From Porticoccaceae bacterium (GTDB taxonomy: Bacteria > Pseudomonadota > Gammaproteobacteria > Pseudomonadales > Porticoccaceae): a stretch of DNA of 36,568 bases. Below, in pieces: positions 26,028 to 34,294 of this stretch. The position numbers and the translations under genes are program-made. The stretch covers positions 1 through 36,568 of the forward strand of contig JABILI010000102.1 of assembly GCA_018654575.1 (NCBI GenBank), in the 5' to 3' direction. Numbering within the stretch: position 1 is the stretch's first letter; the number at the start of each line of letters is the position of its first letter. The notes beneath the pieces are model-generated. The model saw nothing but the letters and a program-made list of their open reading frames with translations, made no database searches and was not told the DNA's origin.

Positions 26028-27593
26028 ATGAATAATTTGGCTAGAACAATCGACTCAACACTATTTGCCAATAAAAGAACGAAGCAAAGGTTGAGTAACA
26101 ATCGACGATGGCTAATCCTATGCCTTACGACTTTTCTGACCTCCTGTACTAACCAACAACAGCCCTCTTCCGATAGCGCTGGTATCACTATCCAGCCTTA
26201 TGCCATCGGCTCATCAACGCGTTTCATACATGATGAATCTCGACCCTTTGATACCGTTGCTGGGGTTAATAGCGGAATCCGTACATTGATTACTGAACTA
26301 TGGTATCCGGTTGATCGCTCAATCATTGCAGAGCAACCCTATAATTTTCGCAAGGCGACTTATGGGGATTACGTTTTCGGTAATGCCAGCATGCATCAAC
26401 GAATGATGACTGACACCACATTCTTTCATTTAATACCTGCCACAGTGCGCCCTGGAGTGACTCAAGATGATATTAACCTAGCTATTGAAGAATTATTTTA
26501 TCGTCCACGACAGAGTTATATCGATGCACCATTGACCTCGGCACCAAAGAAATTGCCTGTAATAGTGATGACTCATGGCGATGCAGGTAGTCGGTATAAT
26601 ATGGAAACTGTTTGCGAGTATTTGGCCGCCAATGGTTATGTCGTTATCGCTCCTGAGCACACAGGCAATTCACCCTACTCGATGACCGGCAACGATCCAG
26701 CGCTAGCCTTAGAAGGAGGAGATCAAGCTTTTCGCCAAACAATGGCCGACATACTTCCCCTGCTTGACGATCAAGGTGCTTACGGTAGCAAAGACAATTA
26801 CGGCCAGAGTTTTACACCACTATCAGATTCCTCTGACCCACTCCAAGCGCTAGTGGATCTGGATAGGTCTTTAATACAACGTTTAAATGACTTGCGGGCT
26901 GCCCTCGACGAATTAGAAAGAATTAATGTAACGGGACCCTTTGCGGGACGCCTAGATTTAGATCGTATCGGACTAATTGGCCGGTCCTTTGGCGGCTCTA
27001 CAACCCTCGCTGGCCTTGCGATGGAAGATCGCTTTACTTCGGGCTTTGCCGTGGTGCCTCCTGGCTGGGTAGACCAGCGCAGCTTAGTGCCGTCAGAGAT
27101 ACTCATTCCTGCTGCTGAAGAATCTGTATTACTCAGCATCCAGGGAAATCATCCATTTACTTCTTTTCGAAAACCCACATTTTTACTGAGCGGCAATGAA
27201 GATTCGTTAATTATAGGGCTCGCCTCTCAGCAGGCCACCCTAACGGGTACCACAGAACCGAGTGAGTCCAATCCACATCCTGCGATGCGAGAGGCTTTTG
27301 AGCAAACTAGCGTGCCTGTCGTCTGGGGACTCTTAGAAGACTCCAACCACTCCACATTCGGTGTTTCTGGCGGGTATTGGTGGCCACAACTAAAACCTAC
27401 CACGCAAAAACGTACCTTTAATCCAAACATAGAGTTCGAACTGGTTGCACCTAGTAAGGGTCATAACATGCAGAAAGAAAAGGCATTGGCGTTCTTTGAT
27501 CTGACCATACGCCAAGACTCATCCGCGCTGACCGACCTTTTGAGCCAAGACTACCGATCTCAAGGGCTTATTTTGGAAGCGCGAAATTTCTAG
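26028..27593 (+). CDS. Lipoprotein of the PAF-acetylhydrolase-like alpha/beta-hydrolase family
   Basis: 521 residues. A long basic N-terminus (about 28 residues) precedes a hydrophobic helix and the lipobox LTSC (C40), so it is probably an outer-membrane lipoprotein with an extended n-region. The hydrolase core begins near residue 80 with TELWYPVD and PVIVMTHGDAGSRYNMETVCEYLAANGYVVIAPEHTG, the oxyanion strand and family motif. The nucleophile is S320 in GLIGRSFGGSTT; the catalytic His is in LLEDSNHSTFGVSGGY. The central insert (about residues 215-300) is a lid-type region. It could act on short-chain or oxidised phospholipids or esters; substrate unknown. ATACT-AGAG-AGTAT (26012-26025) overlaps the ribosome-binding region. 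The BCCT-like gene is 56 bp downstream. Confidence 0.86.
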   Translation: MNNLARTIDSTLFANKRTKQRLSNNRRWLILCLTTFLTSCTNQQQPSSDSAGITIQPYAIGSSTRFIHDESRPFDTVAGVNSGIRTLITELWYPVDRSIIAEQPYNFRKATYGDYVFGNASMHQRMMTDTTFFHLIPATVRPGVTQDDINLAIEELFYRPRQSYIDAPLTSAPKKLPVIVMTHGDAGSRYNMETVCEYLAANGYVVIAPEHTGNSPYSMTGNDPALALEGGDQAFRQTMADILPLLDDQGAYGSKDNYGQSFTPLSDSSDPLQALVDLDRSLIQRLNDLRAALDELERINVTGPFAGRLDLDRIGLIGRSFGGSTTLAGLAMEDRFTSGFAVVPPGWVDQRSLVPSEILIPAAEESVLLSIQGNHPFTSFRKPTFLLSGNEDSLIIGLASQQATLTGTTEPSESNPHPAMREAFEQTSVPVVWGLLEDSNHSTFGVSGGYWWPQLKPTTQKRTFNPNIEFELVAPSKGHNMQKEKALAFFDLTIRQDSSALTDLLSQDYRSQGLILEARNF

Positions 27594-27649
27594 GCCCTTT
27601 GACTCCAGCACCCTGATAGTTTCACCTGATTAGATAAGGCAAACAAACC

Positions 27650-28774
27650 ATGGCACTTATTCTCACTATCGCAATGGGCGCTACCCTTCTCACAGCATTT
27701 ATCATCGCTATATATTGGCGTAACGTAGAATGCGTGGGAGAGATACCGACATCTTTCTTCACCTTTATGGCCATTCTCTTCACTTCAGGTTTAGACGTGG
27801 GCCTAATAATGTTCCCCTTACCTGACTTCCAGGTCTATGCGAATGAAGCATCCTATGCATTTACCAACCCATTAGCGTTGGAATTTGGATTCTGGGGGTT
27901 TTTAGTATGGGGTTTTTATTTCACGACGATTTTTTACTTTTGTATTATAGAACCCAGATTAAAACTATTTGAAATACCATTGATTAAATGGACAAACAAC
28001 ATCGTCATTATCGGAACCTGTGCCTTTACTGCCTATTTGTTTTTGGTTTACCTGCCGGACTATATCGTCGCCATTAGTGACCCTGTGAAATACGGGCTAG
28101 TTGCCACTGTCGTCTTAATGGCTGCCGCATCGAGCACCCATATCCGTTATGTAAAAATATTGAGCATCGGATCAACTTGGCTGTTTTTCGCACTTATTTT
28201 TGGTGTTTGGTGGTCAGGCGATATGGGTCTTGAAGGACTCGCAAACTCAATGATGAATATTGGTGATTACTTTTACAACATCAATCATTATCTTGCGCCG
28301 ATCACAGATTATCACCAGTTTTACCTTTATTGGTGGTTTGCTTGGAGCATCATGATAGGACAATTCATATCCCGTTTTGTCAGCGGATTAAAAGCCTGGC
28401 AACTGCTAGCAGCTCTGCTAGTCGTGCCGTCTATTCCCATTGCAATTTGGTTTTCCGTGCTCTATTTCTATTTCAGTAACGGAATAGATATCGCCAGCAT
28501 TTGGCGCATTGCCATGGTAGTCGTTGGTGTGGTATTCGTGGTTAACTCTCTTGATTCTCTGATGCGTTTATATACGCGCAATATGGGTATGACCGTAGAA
28601 CGATTAGGGCGATTCAGATATGTTGCCAGCAATTGGTTAATAATGGTGTCACTTGTGCTGCTCTATCAATTCACCCCATTGCAAATAGAATGGGTGGGGC
28701 TCGTGGTCATCGCGATTTATGTAATTTGTTACTATTTAGTCGCCCAACGAAGGCGGCTACTTAGGGGCGATTAG
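27650..28774 (+). CDS. Compact BCCT-like membrane transporter
   Basis: 374 residues, about 11 TM helices, clearly shorter than the ~500-700 of typical BCCT carriers. Three segments match the BCCT pattern: SFFTFMAILFTSGLDVGL (the Gly stretch region of TM3), GFWGFLVWGFY (TM4, W82, W87, Y90) and YWWFAWSIMIGQFISRF (TM8, W228, W229, W232), followed by LLVVPSIPIAIWF and FVVNSLDSL (the SADS region, TM10). The aromatic spacing 5 then 3, and 1 then 3, equals the BetP boxes W189/W194/Y197 and W373/W374/W377 as I recall them. The Gly motif has D49 at one Gly. N- and C-terminal tails and loops are missing. Likely substrate is a trimethylammonium-type compound, by inference only. It lies between the PAF-AH-like gene and cmoB. 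Confidence 0.75.
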   Translation: MALILTIAMGATLLTAFIIAIYWRNVECVGEIPTSFFTFMAILFTSGLDVGLIMFPLPDFQVYANEASYAFTNPLALEFGFWGFLVWGFYFTTIFYFCIIEPRLKLFEIPLIKWTNNIVIIGTCAFTAYLFLVYLPDYIVAISDPVKYGLVATVVLMAAASSTHIRYVKILSIGSTWLFFALIFGVWWSGDMGLEGLANSMMNIGDYFYNINHYLAPITDYHQFYLYWWFAWSIMIGQFISRFVSGLKAWQLLAALLVVPSIPIAIWFSVLYFYFSNGIDIASIWRIAMVVVGVVFVVNSLDSLMRLYTRNMGMTVERLGRFRYVASNWLIMVSLVLLYQFTPLQIEWVGLVVIAIYVICYYLVAQRRRLLRGD

Positions 28775-28820
28775 ACCCATGAAGTACCTTACAATTGCCG
28801 ACTAACATGACAGGTAAAAA

Positions 28821-29810
28821 ATGCCCCCCTCAATAATAGACTACCAACCATTTCTCGACTGGCTGCAAAACTCCGACCTGGAAGCTTGGCACCGAACTCT
28901 GCCCGATCTGATCGAAGAACGCCTAGATGGCCGTCGCTGGGGAGATATGCCCGGTTGGCTGCAGGCACTTGGAAGTCTTCCAAATGTTAGAGCGCAACAT
29001 TATGACTTTAGTGCTGGAATAACCATTGGCGACGCTACAGACATTACCTCAGAGGTTCGCGATCAGCTGCAACAAGCGCTTATGGAACTGCACCCATGGC
29101 GCAAAGGGCCCTATGAACTGTTCGGTTTGCCTATTGATACTGAGTGGCGATCAGATTGGAAATGGGACCGCGTATTACCCCACTTACAGGCTTTAAATAA
29201 CCGATTAATTTTGGATGTCGGCTGCGGCAATGGCTACCATTGTTGGCGTATGCTCGGCGCTGGTGCCCAGCGTGTAATAGGCATTGACCCCTCGGCCAAG
29301 TTTGTTTTTCAGTTTAACGCGATCAAAAAATATGCCGGCGCTGAACTACCAATTGATGTACTACCCGTGGGTATAGAGCATATGCCAAAAAAACTAGCCT
29401 CCTTTGATACAGTGTTTTCAATGGGTATTCTTTATCACAGACGCTCACCTATGGACCATTTGCGCGAATTGCGCGAACTACTTCGTCCAGGAGGGCAATT
29501 AGTCTTAGAAACTATTGTTGTCGATGGGCCTGAGGGTCAAGTCTTAGTGCCTGAAGGGCGTTATGCTAAAATGCCCAACGTATGGTTTTTGCCATCGCCA
29601 GACACCCTAACCATTTGGATGCGAAAGCAAGGCTTTGTTAACCCCCGAGTCGTTGATGTCAGCACAACCTCCATTAAAGAGCAACGTAGCACCGATTGGA
29701 TGACTTACGATTCACTCAGTGACTTTTTAGACCCCAACGACATCACCAAAACGGCAGAAGGACACCCAGCACCCCTGCGCGCGGTAATGGTGGCAGAGGC
29801 GCCCTTCTGA
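28821..29810 (+). CDS. cmoB: tRNA U34 carboxymethyltransferase
   Basis: 329 residues. It transfers the carboxymethyl group of carboxy-SAM to 5-hydroxyuridine at tRNA position 34, giving cmo5U, which widens wobble reading. Markers are the family-specific HPWRKGPYELFGLPIDTEWRSDWKWDRVLPHL, the SAM motif ILDVGCGNGYHCWRMLGAGAQRVIGIDPS (D132-G138), FSMGILYHRRSPMDHLRELRELLRPGG and the late STTSIKEQRSTDWM. ACAGG precedes the ATG. It lies 46 bp downstream of the BCCT-like gene and converges on ald. The CmoA half of the pathway is at 23409. Confidence 0.96.
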   Translation: MPPSIIDYQPFLDWLQNSDLEAWHRTLPDLIEERLDGRRWGDMPGWLQALGSLPNVRAQHYDFSAGITIGDATDITSEVRDQLQQALMELHPWRKGPYELFGLPIDTEWRSDWKWDRVLPHLQALNNRLILDVGCGNGYHCWRMLGAGAQRVIGIDPSAKFVFQFNAIKKYAGAELPIDVLPVGIEHMPKKLASFDTVFSMGILYHRRSPMDHLRELRELLRPGGQLVLETIVVDGPEGQVLVPEGRYAKMPNVWFLPSPDTLTIWMRKQGFVNPRVVDVSTTSIKEQRSTDWMTYDSLSDFLDPNDITKTAEGHPAPLRAVMVAEAPF

Positions 29811-29830
29811 GATCTTTGATCACTTCACCG

Positions 29831-30946
29831 CTAGGCCTTTAAAGCCTCGTAAGCTGGTACATAGTCATAGCCCAGAGCATCAGCAACAGCCTTATAGGTA
29901 ACTGAGCCCTTATGAACATTTAAGCCACTTTGCAAATTTGCATCTCTAAACAATGCATTAACAGGATCATCAGCTAAGGCAAGTGCATAGGGTAGCGTGG
30001 CATTGTTGAGCGCCATAGTGGCTGTTCGAGCCACACCTCCCGGCATATTGGCCACACAGTAGTGCACTACGTCATCAACCACATAGGTAGGCGTCTGGTG
30101 GGTGGTTGCCTTGGATGTTTCGAAACAGCCACCTTGGTCAATAGCCACATCAACAACCACTGCACCTTTCTTCATTCGACTAATCAAATCTCGGCTCATT
30201 AACTTAGGTGCTGCCGCACCAGGAATAAGCACAGCACCAATTACCAGATCAGCTTCCAGTGAATACTCCTCTATCGCTGCATCAGTAGAATAAACGCATT
30301 TTGCTCGGCCTTCATACTCATTATCTAGTTGCCGTAAGCGTGGAATAGAACGATCCAAGATAGTCACATCAGCACCCATACCTACTGCCATCGATGCCGC
30401 ATTATCGCCAACCACACCACCGCCGATGACTAGCACTTTGGCAGGCGCAACACCCGGTACACCCGCGAGTAAAACACCTCGGCCACCCTGAGCTTTCTCT
30501 AAATGATGTGCGCCCGCCTGAACAGACATACGACCTGCCACCTCTGACATAGGTGCTAACAAGGGTAATCCACCTTGAGCATCGGTTACTGTTTCATAAG
30601 CCACACAGGTGGCGCCTGACTCTACTAACAACTTAGTCTGCTCTGGGTCTGGTGCCAAATGAAGATAGGTGTAGAGAATTTGCCCCTCGCGCAACATTTT
30701 GCATTCATGGGCTTGTGGCTCTTTCACCTTTACGATCATCTCTGCTCGAGCAAAGATATCTTCAGGAGAATGGCTGATCTCAGCACCCACAGCAACATAT
30801 TGATCATCCGTAAAATCGATGGCAGCACCAGCGTCTACTTCAACAATCACTTGATGACCACGCTTAACCAACTCAAATACTGACGCTGGCGTTAAACCGA
30901 CACGGTATTCATGATTTTTAACTTCCTTAGAAACTCCTATTAACAC
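29831..30946 (-). CDS. ald: Alanine dehydrogenase
   Basis: 371 residues from a GTG at 30946, the exact length of most Ald enzymes. The open frame reaches 12 codons further, but GTGGAGAG lies just before the GTG and the family N-terminus is [20 protein letters not shown]. Further marks are MIVKVKEPQ with its Lys, YLHLAPDP with the catalytic-type His, and the NAD-binding [14 protein letters not shown]. It converts L-alanine to pyruvate and ammonia (or the reverse) with NAD. It is divergent from an Lrp-family gene, an arrangement known for ald regulators. Confidence 0.95.
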   Translation of the reverse strand: MLIGVSKEVKNHEYRVGLTPASVFELVKRGHQVIVEVDAGAAIDFTDDQYVAVGAEISHSPEDIFARAEMIVKVKEPQAHECKMLREGQILYTYLHLAPDPEQTKLLVESGATCVAYETVTDAQGGLPLLAPMSEVAGRMSVQAGAHHLEKAQGGRGVLLAGVPGVAPAKVLVIGGGVVGDNAASMAVGMGADVTILDRSIPRLRQLDNEYEGRAKCVYSTDAAIEEYSLEADLVIGAVLIPGAAAPKLMSRDLISRMKKGAVVVDVAIDQGGCFETSKATTHQTPTYVVDDVVHYCVANMPGGVARTATMALNNATLPYALALADDPVNALFRDANLQSGLNVHKGSVTYKAVADALGYDYVPAYEALKA

Positions 30947-31062
30947 GGCTTCACTCTCCACTTTATCTAAAATAATAAACATTAATTATTCTGTAATTCT
31001 AATAATATCTAGAAATATTTATTAATTATTAACCACTTAAACTAGATTATTTTTCTATAATA

Positions 31063-31086
31063 AGTAAAATATCGATATATTTTACT
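31063..31086. promoter_or_regulatory. Perfect 10-bp inverted repeat, likely Lrp operator
   Basis: AGTAAAATAT, spacer CGAT, ATATTTTACT: the two 10-base arms are exact reverse complements. It lies in the AT-rich ald-lrp divergent gap, ending 4 bases before the ribosome-binding site AAAGGAG of the regulator. It could be an autorepression or ald-control site. Confidence 0.55.
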
Positions 31087-31107
31087 GTTTAAAGGAGTTT
31101 CTCCCAA

Positions 31108-31608
31108 ATGGCATCAAAACCTGACCTAGAAGGAAGCGATAAACTCGGCAAGATCGACCGCAATATAATGCGAACCCTGCAAAAAGATGGCCGCATAAGT
31201 TACACCGACCTGGCAAAGCATGTTGGATTGTCGGTAACGCCTTGTATCGAGCGAGTAAAGCGGCTTGAGCGAAACGGCTATATCTTGGGTTACAGTGCCC
31301 AAGTGTGCCCAGAAAAGCTAAACGCGGGACTAGTAGTTTTTGTTCAGATACGCCTCAACCACACCTCGCAAGAAAACTTTGAAGAGTTTCATCGATCAGT
31401 CATCGACTTAGAGAATATTCAGAGCTGCTTCTTAGTCTCTGGTAACTACGACTACTTACTCAAAGCGCGCGTTGCCGATATGGCGGCCTATCGCGAACTT
31501 CTGGGCCACAGAATTTTAAAACTACCTGCAGTGCAAGAATCTACAAGTTATGTTGTTATGGAAGAGCTCAAGGAAACCATGTGGGTGCCTATTAGCTACA
31601 AACACTAA
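31108..31608 (+). CDS. Lrp/AsnC family transcriptional regulator
   Basis: 166 residues. The N-terminal HTH is IDRNIMRTLQKDGRISYTDLAKHVGLSVTPCIERVKRLERNGYILGY, typical of Lrp. A RAM/AsnC_ligand-binding beta domain follows (VVFVQIRLNH, SCFLVSGNYDYLLKARV, LLGHRILKLPAVQESTSYVVMEELKET). AAAGGAG precedes the ATG. Divergent from ald, it most likely activates or represses ald in response to alanine or leucine (AldR/BkdR-like). Confidence 0.94.
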   Translation: MASKPDLEGSDKLGKIDRNIMRTLQKDGRISYTDLAKHVGLSVTPCIERVKRLERNGYILGYSAQVCPEKLNAGLVVFVQIRLNHTSQENFEEFHRSVIDLENIQSCFLVSGNYDYLLKARVADMAAYRELLGHRILKLPAVQESTSYVVMEELKETMWVPISYKH

Positions 31609-31709
31609 CGTCCACTGTGCTACCAACATTATAAAGCTTACCACATAGACCAGCAGACTTAACACAGCGCTTTAAATATCAAAAAGCCTCATTCAACAAC
31701 AGGCAATTG

Positions 31710-31738
31710 TTGACTCAACCATGCCCCTCACCTATAGT
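31710..31738 (+). promoter_or_regulatory. Promoter of tRNA-Arg
   Basis: TTGACT (31710-31715), a 17-base spacer, TATAGT (31733-31738), near consensus, followed by a GC-rich discriminator (GAGCGACC), the usual sign of stringent control. The tRNA begins about 21 bases after the likely start. Confidence 0.7.
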
Positions 31739-31765
31739 GAGCGACCTCAGAAATGAGAGAAAAAT

Positions 31766-31842
31766 GCACTCGTAGCTCAGCTGGATAGAGTACTCGGCTA
31801 CGAACCGAGCGGTCGGTGGTTCGAATCCACCCGAGTGCACCA
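31766..31842 (+). tRNA. tRNA-Arg (anticodon ACG)
   Basis: 77 bases with encoded CCA. The acceptor stem is GCACTCG (31766-31772) with CGAGTGC (31832-31838). The D arm is GCTCAGCTGGATAGAGT, the anticodon arm CTCGG-CTACGAA-CCGAG (anticodon ACG, read as ICG after editing by TadA), and the T arm GGTGG-TTCGAAT-CCACC. It reads CGU/CGC/CGA. All four stems pair. Confidence 0.97.
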
Positions 31843-32089
31843 TATACGTGAAACCTCACCCCAAAAGGGTGGGGTTTTCTGTTATGGACAGACCATTACA
31901 GAAGAGTAAAAGATAGGAGCCGCAACGTGATTAATTTGAGCTTTTGGTGTCACTAATATTTTAACTCATTATCTTCTATTATTCTGAAATCAAGACGTAT
32001 CGGATTGGGATAATTCAAAAATATGCTGGTTTTTTCTTAAAATAAACGTGGTAGCATAACCTGCGACTACTGCAATCATAAGGTGTGTT
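31843..32089 (+). other. tRNA downstream gap, no gene
   Basis: Apart from the terminator at 31851-31880 I see no gene or ordered repeat in this AT-rich stretch. No repeat of the tRNA 3' end, which would suggest an integration site, was noticed. The ribosome-binding site AAGGTG for the next gene lies at its end. Confidence 0.5.
31851..31880 (+). terminator. Rho-independent terminator of tRNA-Arg
   Basis: AACCTCACCC, loop CAAAA, GGGTGGGGTT then TTCT. The stem has ten pairs with one T-G pair and is followed by a T-run, a few bases after the CCA end. Confidence 0.75.
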
Positions 32090-33469
32090 ATGCGTTCTCT
32101 AGTTGGGTTAACCTGTATTGTCTTGATAACGTCTTGCGGTGGTGGTGGTTCTAGCAACCAAGCTCCACCCGAACCGGTGACAATAACCGACCCCTGCGCT
32201 CAGTCTGACTGCAATGTTTGGCAAGAAGCCACGCCAGCCTCAGTTGGTATGGATTCTGCAAAGTTAAATGCCGCATTTAATTATGCTTTTGGTGACGGAA
32301 CCTTCACTCAGGCTGCTGTGGTTATTAAAGATAACAAACTGATTGAAGAGCGCTATCGCGGAATTCTTGATGGCGAGTTGACGACTGTAACGGATAGTCT
32401 TGGAAGCGACGCAGCGACAATTAACGGCCTCTTTGGCACTAAAGACAAAGACAGTTTGGCATCGTCTTGGTCCACGGCAAAATCGTTTGCTAGTGCCCTG
32501 GTCGGTATTGCTATGGAACAGGGATTAATATCCTCCTTAAGTGAAAGCGCGTCTGTGCACATCACTGAGTGGGCTGACGATGAACGAGCAAGCATTACTC
32601 TTCGTCAGTTACTTGATATGCGCTCTGGCATGCCGACAGTCTGCTTTGATCAAACAACGGAAAGTCTTGGCACATGCACAACCTCTGACGGCTCCGGTGG
32701 CAGCCTTGTCTTCTCAAACAACCAGATGGACGCCTGTCTTGAGCGTGAACTGGCAGAAACTGGTGTAATACAACCCTGGTACAGCACTACTGAGGCCTAT
32801 CAAGCTAATGCTTGGCTATATTCCAACTGCGACACCATGGTCATTGGCGAAATCTTATATCGCGCGACGGGTAAAGACCTTGAGACCTATGCCGACATTA
32901 ATCTGTTTTCTAAACTGGGTATTACCGCGCACTGGTGGCAAGACAATGACTCAACTGATCAGGTTGACGGTAACTATCTGGCTTACTGCTGTTTAGATAT
33001 GTCCCCGCGGGATTTTGCCAAATTTGGTCAACTGCTACTCAATAATGGTGCATGGAATGAAGAGCAAGTGTTACCTAGTTCTTATATCGACAAGATCAAA
33101 AATATAACCACTGATTCACAGGTCGCCGAATACAACGGGTCCTTTAGCTACGGCCTAAAATTTTGGACTATCGGATCCATAACTCAGCCTGACGGAACAA
33201 TCTTTCCTGACGCCAATACTATTTACTCAACTATCGGCTTTGATGGCCAGTATATTATGATCGACTTTGAGAACAACATGGTTGTAGCACGCAACAGCCT
33301 TTATCAACCTGTTCTCAACGGCAGTGGTGAACGAAAAATGGCCATTACCGCAGCAGGTATTGCTCAATCTGACTTTGTTGCTACTCTACCTCAGGGCACG
33401 GGCGTGTCCGCCAACTCAAGCTTTAGTCCGGCTAATTTTCTCTATCGAGTAACACAAGCAATAGAGTAA
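32090..33469 (+). CDS. Serine hydrolase lipoprotein, beta-lactamase/EstB fold
   Basis: 459 residues. Signal peptide with lipobox ITSC (C16), mature start CGGGGSSNQAPPEP, so a lipoprotein. The catalytic fold of class C beta-lactamase or EstB-type esterases is visible: SxxK as STAK (S128, K131) in ASSWSTAKSFASALVG, then the Y-x-N motif YSN in NAWLYSNCDTMVIGEILYRATGK, and near the end GFDGQYIMID in the place of the KTG-like strand. It could act as an esterase, amidase or 6-aminohexanoate-dimer-type hydrolase; substrate unknown. AAGGTG precedes the ATG. It follows tRNA-Arg and stands alone, with the polytopic unknown gene convergent behind it. Confidence 0.88.
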   Translation: MRSLVGLTCIVLITSCGGGGSSNQAPPEPVTITDPCAQSDCNVWQEATPASVGMDSAKLNAAFNYAFGDGTFTQAAVVIKDNKLIEERYRGILDGELTTVTDSLGSDAATINGLFGTKDKDSLASSWSTAKSFASALVGIAMEQGLISSLSESASVHITEWADDERASITLRQLLDMRSGMPTVCFDQTTESLGTCTTSDGSGGSLVFSNNQMDACLERELAETGVIQPWYSTTEAYQANAWLYSNCDTMVIGEILYRATGKDLETYADINLFSKLGITAHWWQDNDSTDQVDGNYLAYCCLDMSPRDFAKFGQLLLNNGAWNEEQVLPSSYIDKIKNITTDSQVAEYNGSFSYGLKFWTIGSITQPDGTIFPDANTIYSTIGFDGQYIMIDFENNMVVARNSLYQPVLNGSGERKMAITAAGIAQSDFVATLPQGTGVSANSSFSPANFLYRVTQAIE

Positions 33470-33488
33470 AACCGTCTCTCTATGATGC

Positions 33489-34085
33489 CTAGATAGCGAT
33501 CTTAGGCTCCACTGGATACCTAGCAAGCACGGTCGCAGCGCGCAATAGAACGGCATAAGCAATTAGCTCAAATACCTCTTCAAAGAACACGTGATGGGTA
33601 AACGAAACTTTCTCACATATGTCCCCAACAATCAGCAGCACGCCTGATGCTAGCGTCATGACTCCCGGCTTACTAACCAGAAATTGTCTGGCCAAACCAA
33701 TATAAAATCTTAGCCGTATCAATGCCGTTATGACCATGGTTCCGAAGGCGAGGGCCAACAATAGATTACGTCCAGAGCCAGAGCCCCATTGAACCAAAAA
33801 TGCCGAAAAGTTAAGCTCGTCGATATCGACCTCACGAAGCAAAAATCCTACCGTCAGCCACACAAAAAAAATACACAACAGTCTGTCGTTTCTACGTGAC
33901 TGGAGCGCCGATGCCATATATACAGTTAACACCGCTAACAGTGTTAAAGCCTGAAGATTTTCCAATAAATGATTCTCGCCAAAAACCCCAAAATCTTTAA
34001 GTATAAATACAGAATAACCTGACCAAACAATAGCCAAGATGATTACGCTCTCGGTCAACATTGCCAGTGGTGTTAATAATTTCAA
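33489..34085 (-). CDS. Unknown polytopic membrane protein with conserved-looking acidic residues
   Basis: 198 residues from a TTG at 34085, chosen because a strong AAGGGAG lies eight bases upstream; the frame reaches to an ATG at 34145 and to 34166 without a good site. About six TM helices. Polar spots inside or beside helices stand out: GENHLLENLQALTLL, FLLREVDIDELN, LIVGDICEKVSF and HHVFFEEVFELIAY. Such acidic and His residues suggest an ion, proton or metal role or an intramembrane enzyme. I do not recognise the family. It converges on the serine hydrolase and is divergent from the nitronate monooxygenase gene. Confidence 0.72.
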   Translation of the reverse strand: MKLLTPLAMLTESVIILAIVWSGYSVFILKDFGVFGENHLLENLQALTLLAVLTVYMASALQSRRNDRLLCIFFVWLTVGFLLREVDIDELNFSAFLVQWGSGSGRNLLLALAFGTMVITALIRLRFYIGLARQFLVSKPGVMTLASGVLLIVGDICEKVSFTHHVFFEEVFELIAYAVLLRAATVLARYPVEPKIAI

Positions 34086-34294
34086 ATTAGCAACTCCCTT
34101 GTGATCCTTTTTTGTATGATCTCTCACCGCTCTTGAACCGACCATTATTATTATTTTTAAACTCAAAGATTTCGTCTAACGCGACTAATGGGTCACCATG
34201 ATCCTTTACTTTAGGTAGGCGAGGGACTATTAAATCGCTAGAATTCTCGCTAATGATAATTCATTTTTACTTATTAAGTTACTAGGATTTGACC

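Noticed and set aside
27227-27430. Reverse ORFs inside the PAF-AH-like gene (also 26798-27139)
   Set aside because: Shadows of a real coding frame on the other strand, no signals of their own.
31609-32089. tRNA-flanked region considered as an island attachment site
   Set aside because: No integrase, no repeat of the tRNA 3' end noticed, and neighbouring genes look native in composition.
34236-34250. Near-palindrome GCTAGAATTCTCGC in the nitronate monooxygenase gap
   Set aside because: Short and with one mismatched pair, easily expected by chance; mentioned only within the gene entry.
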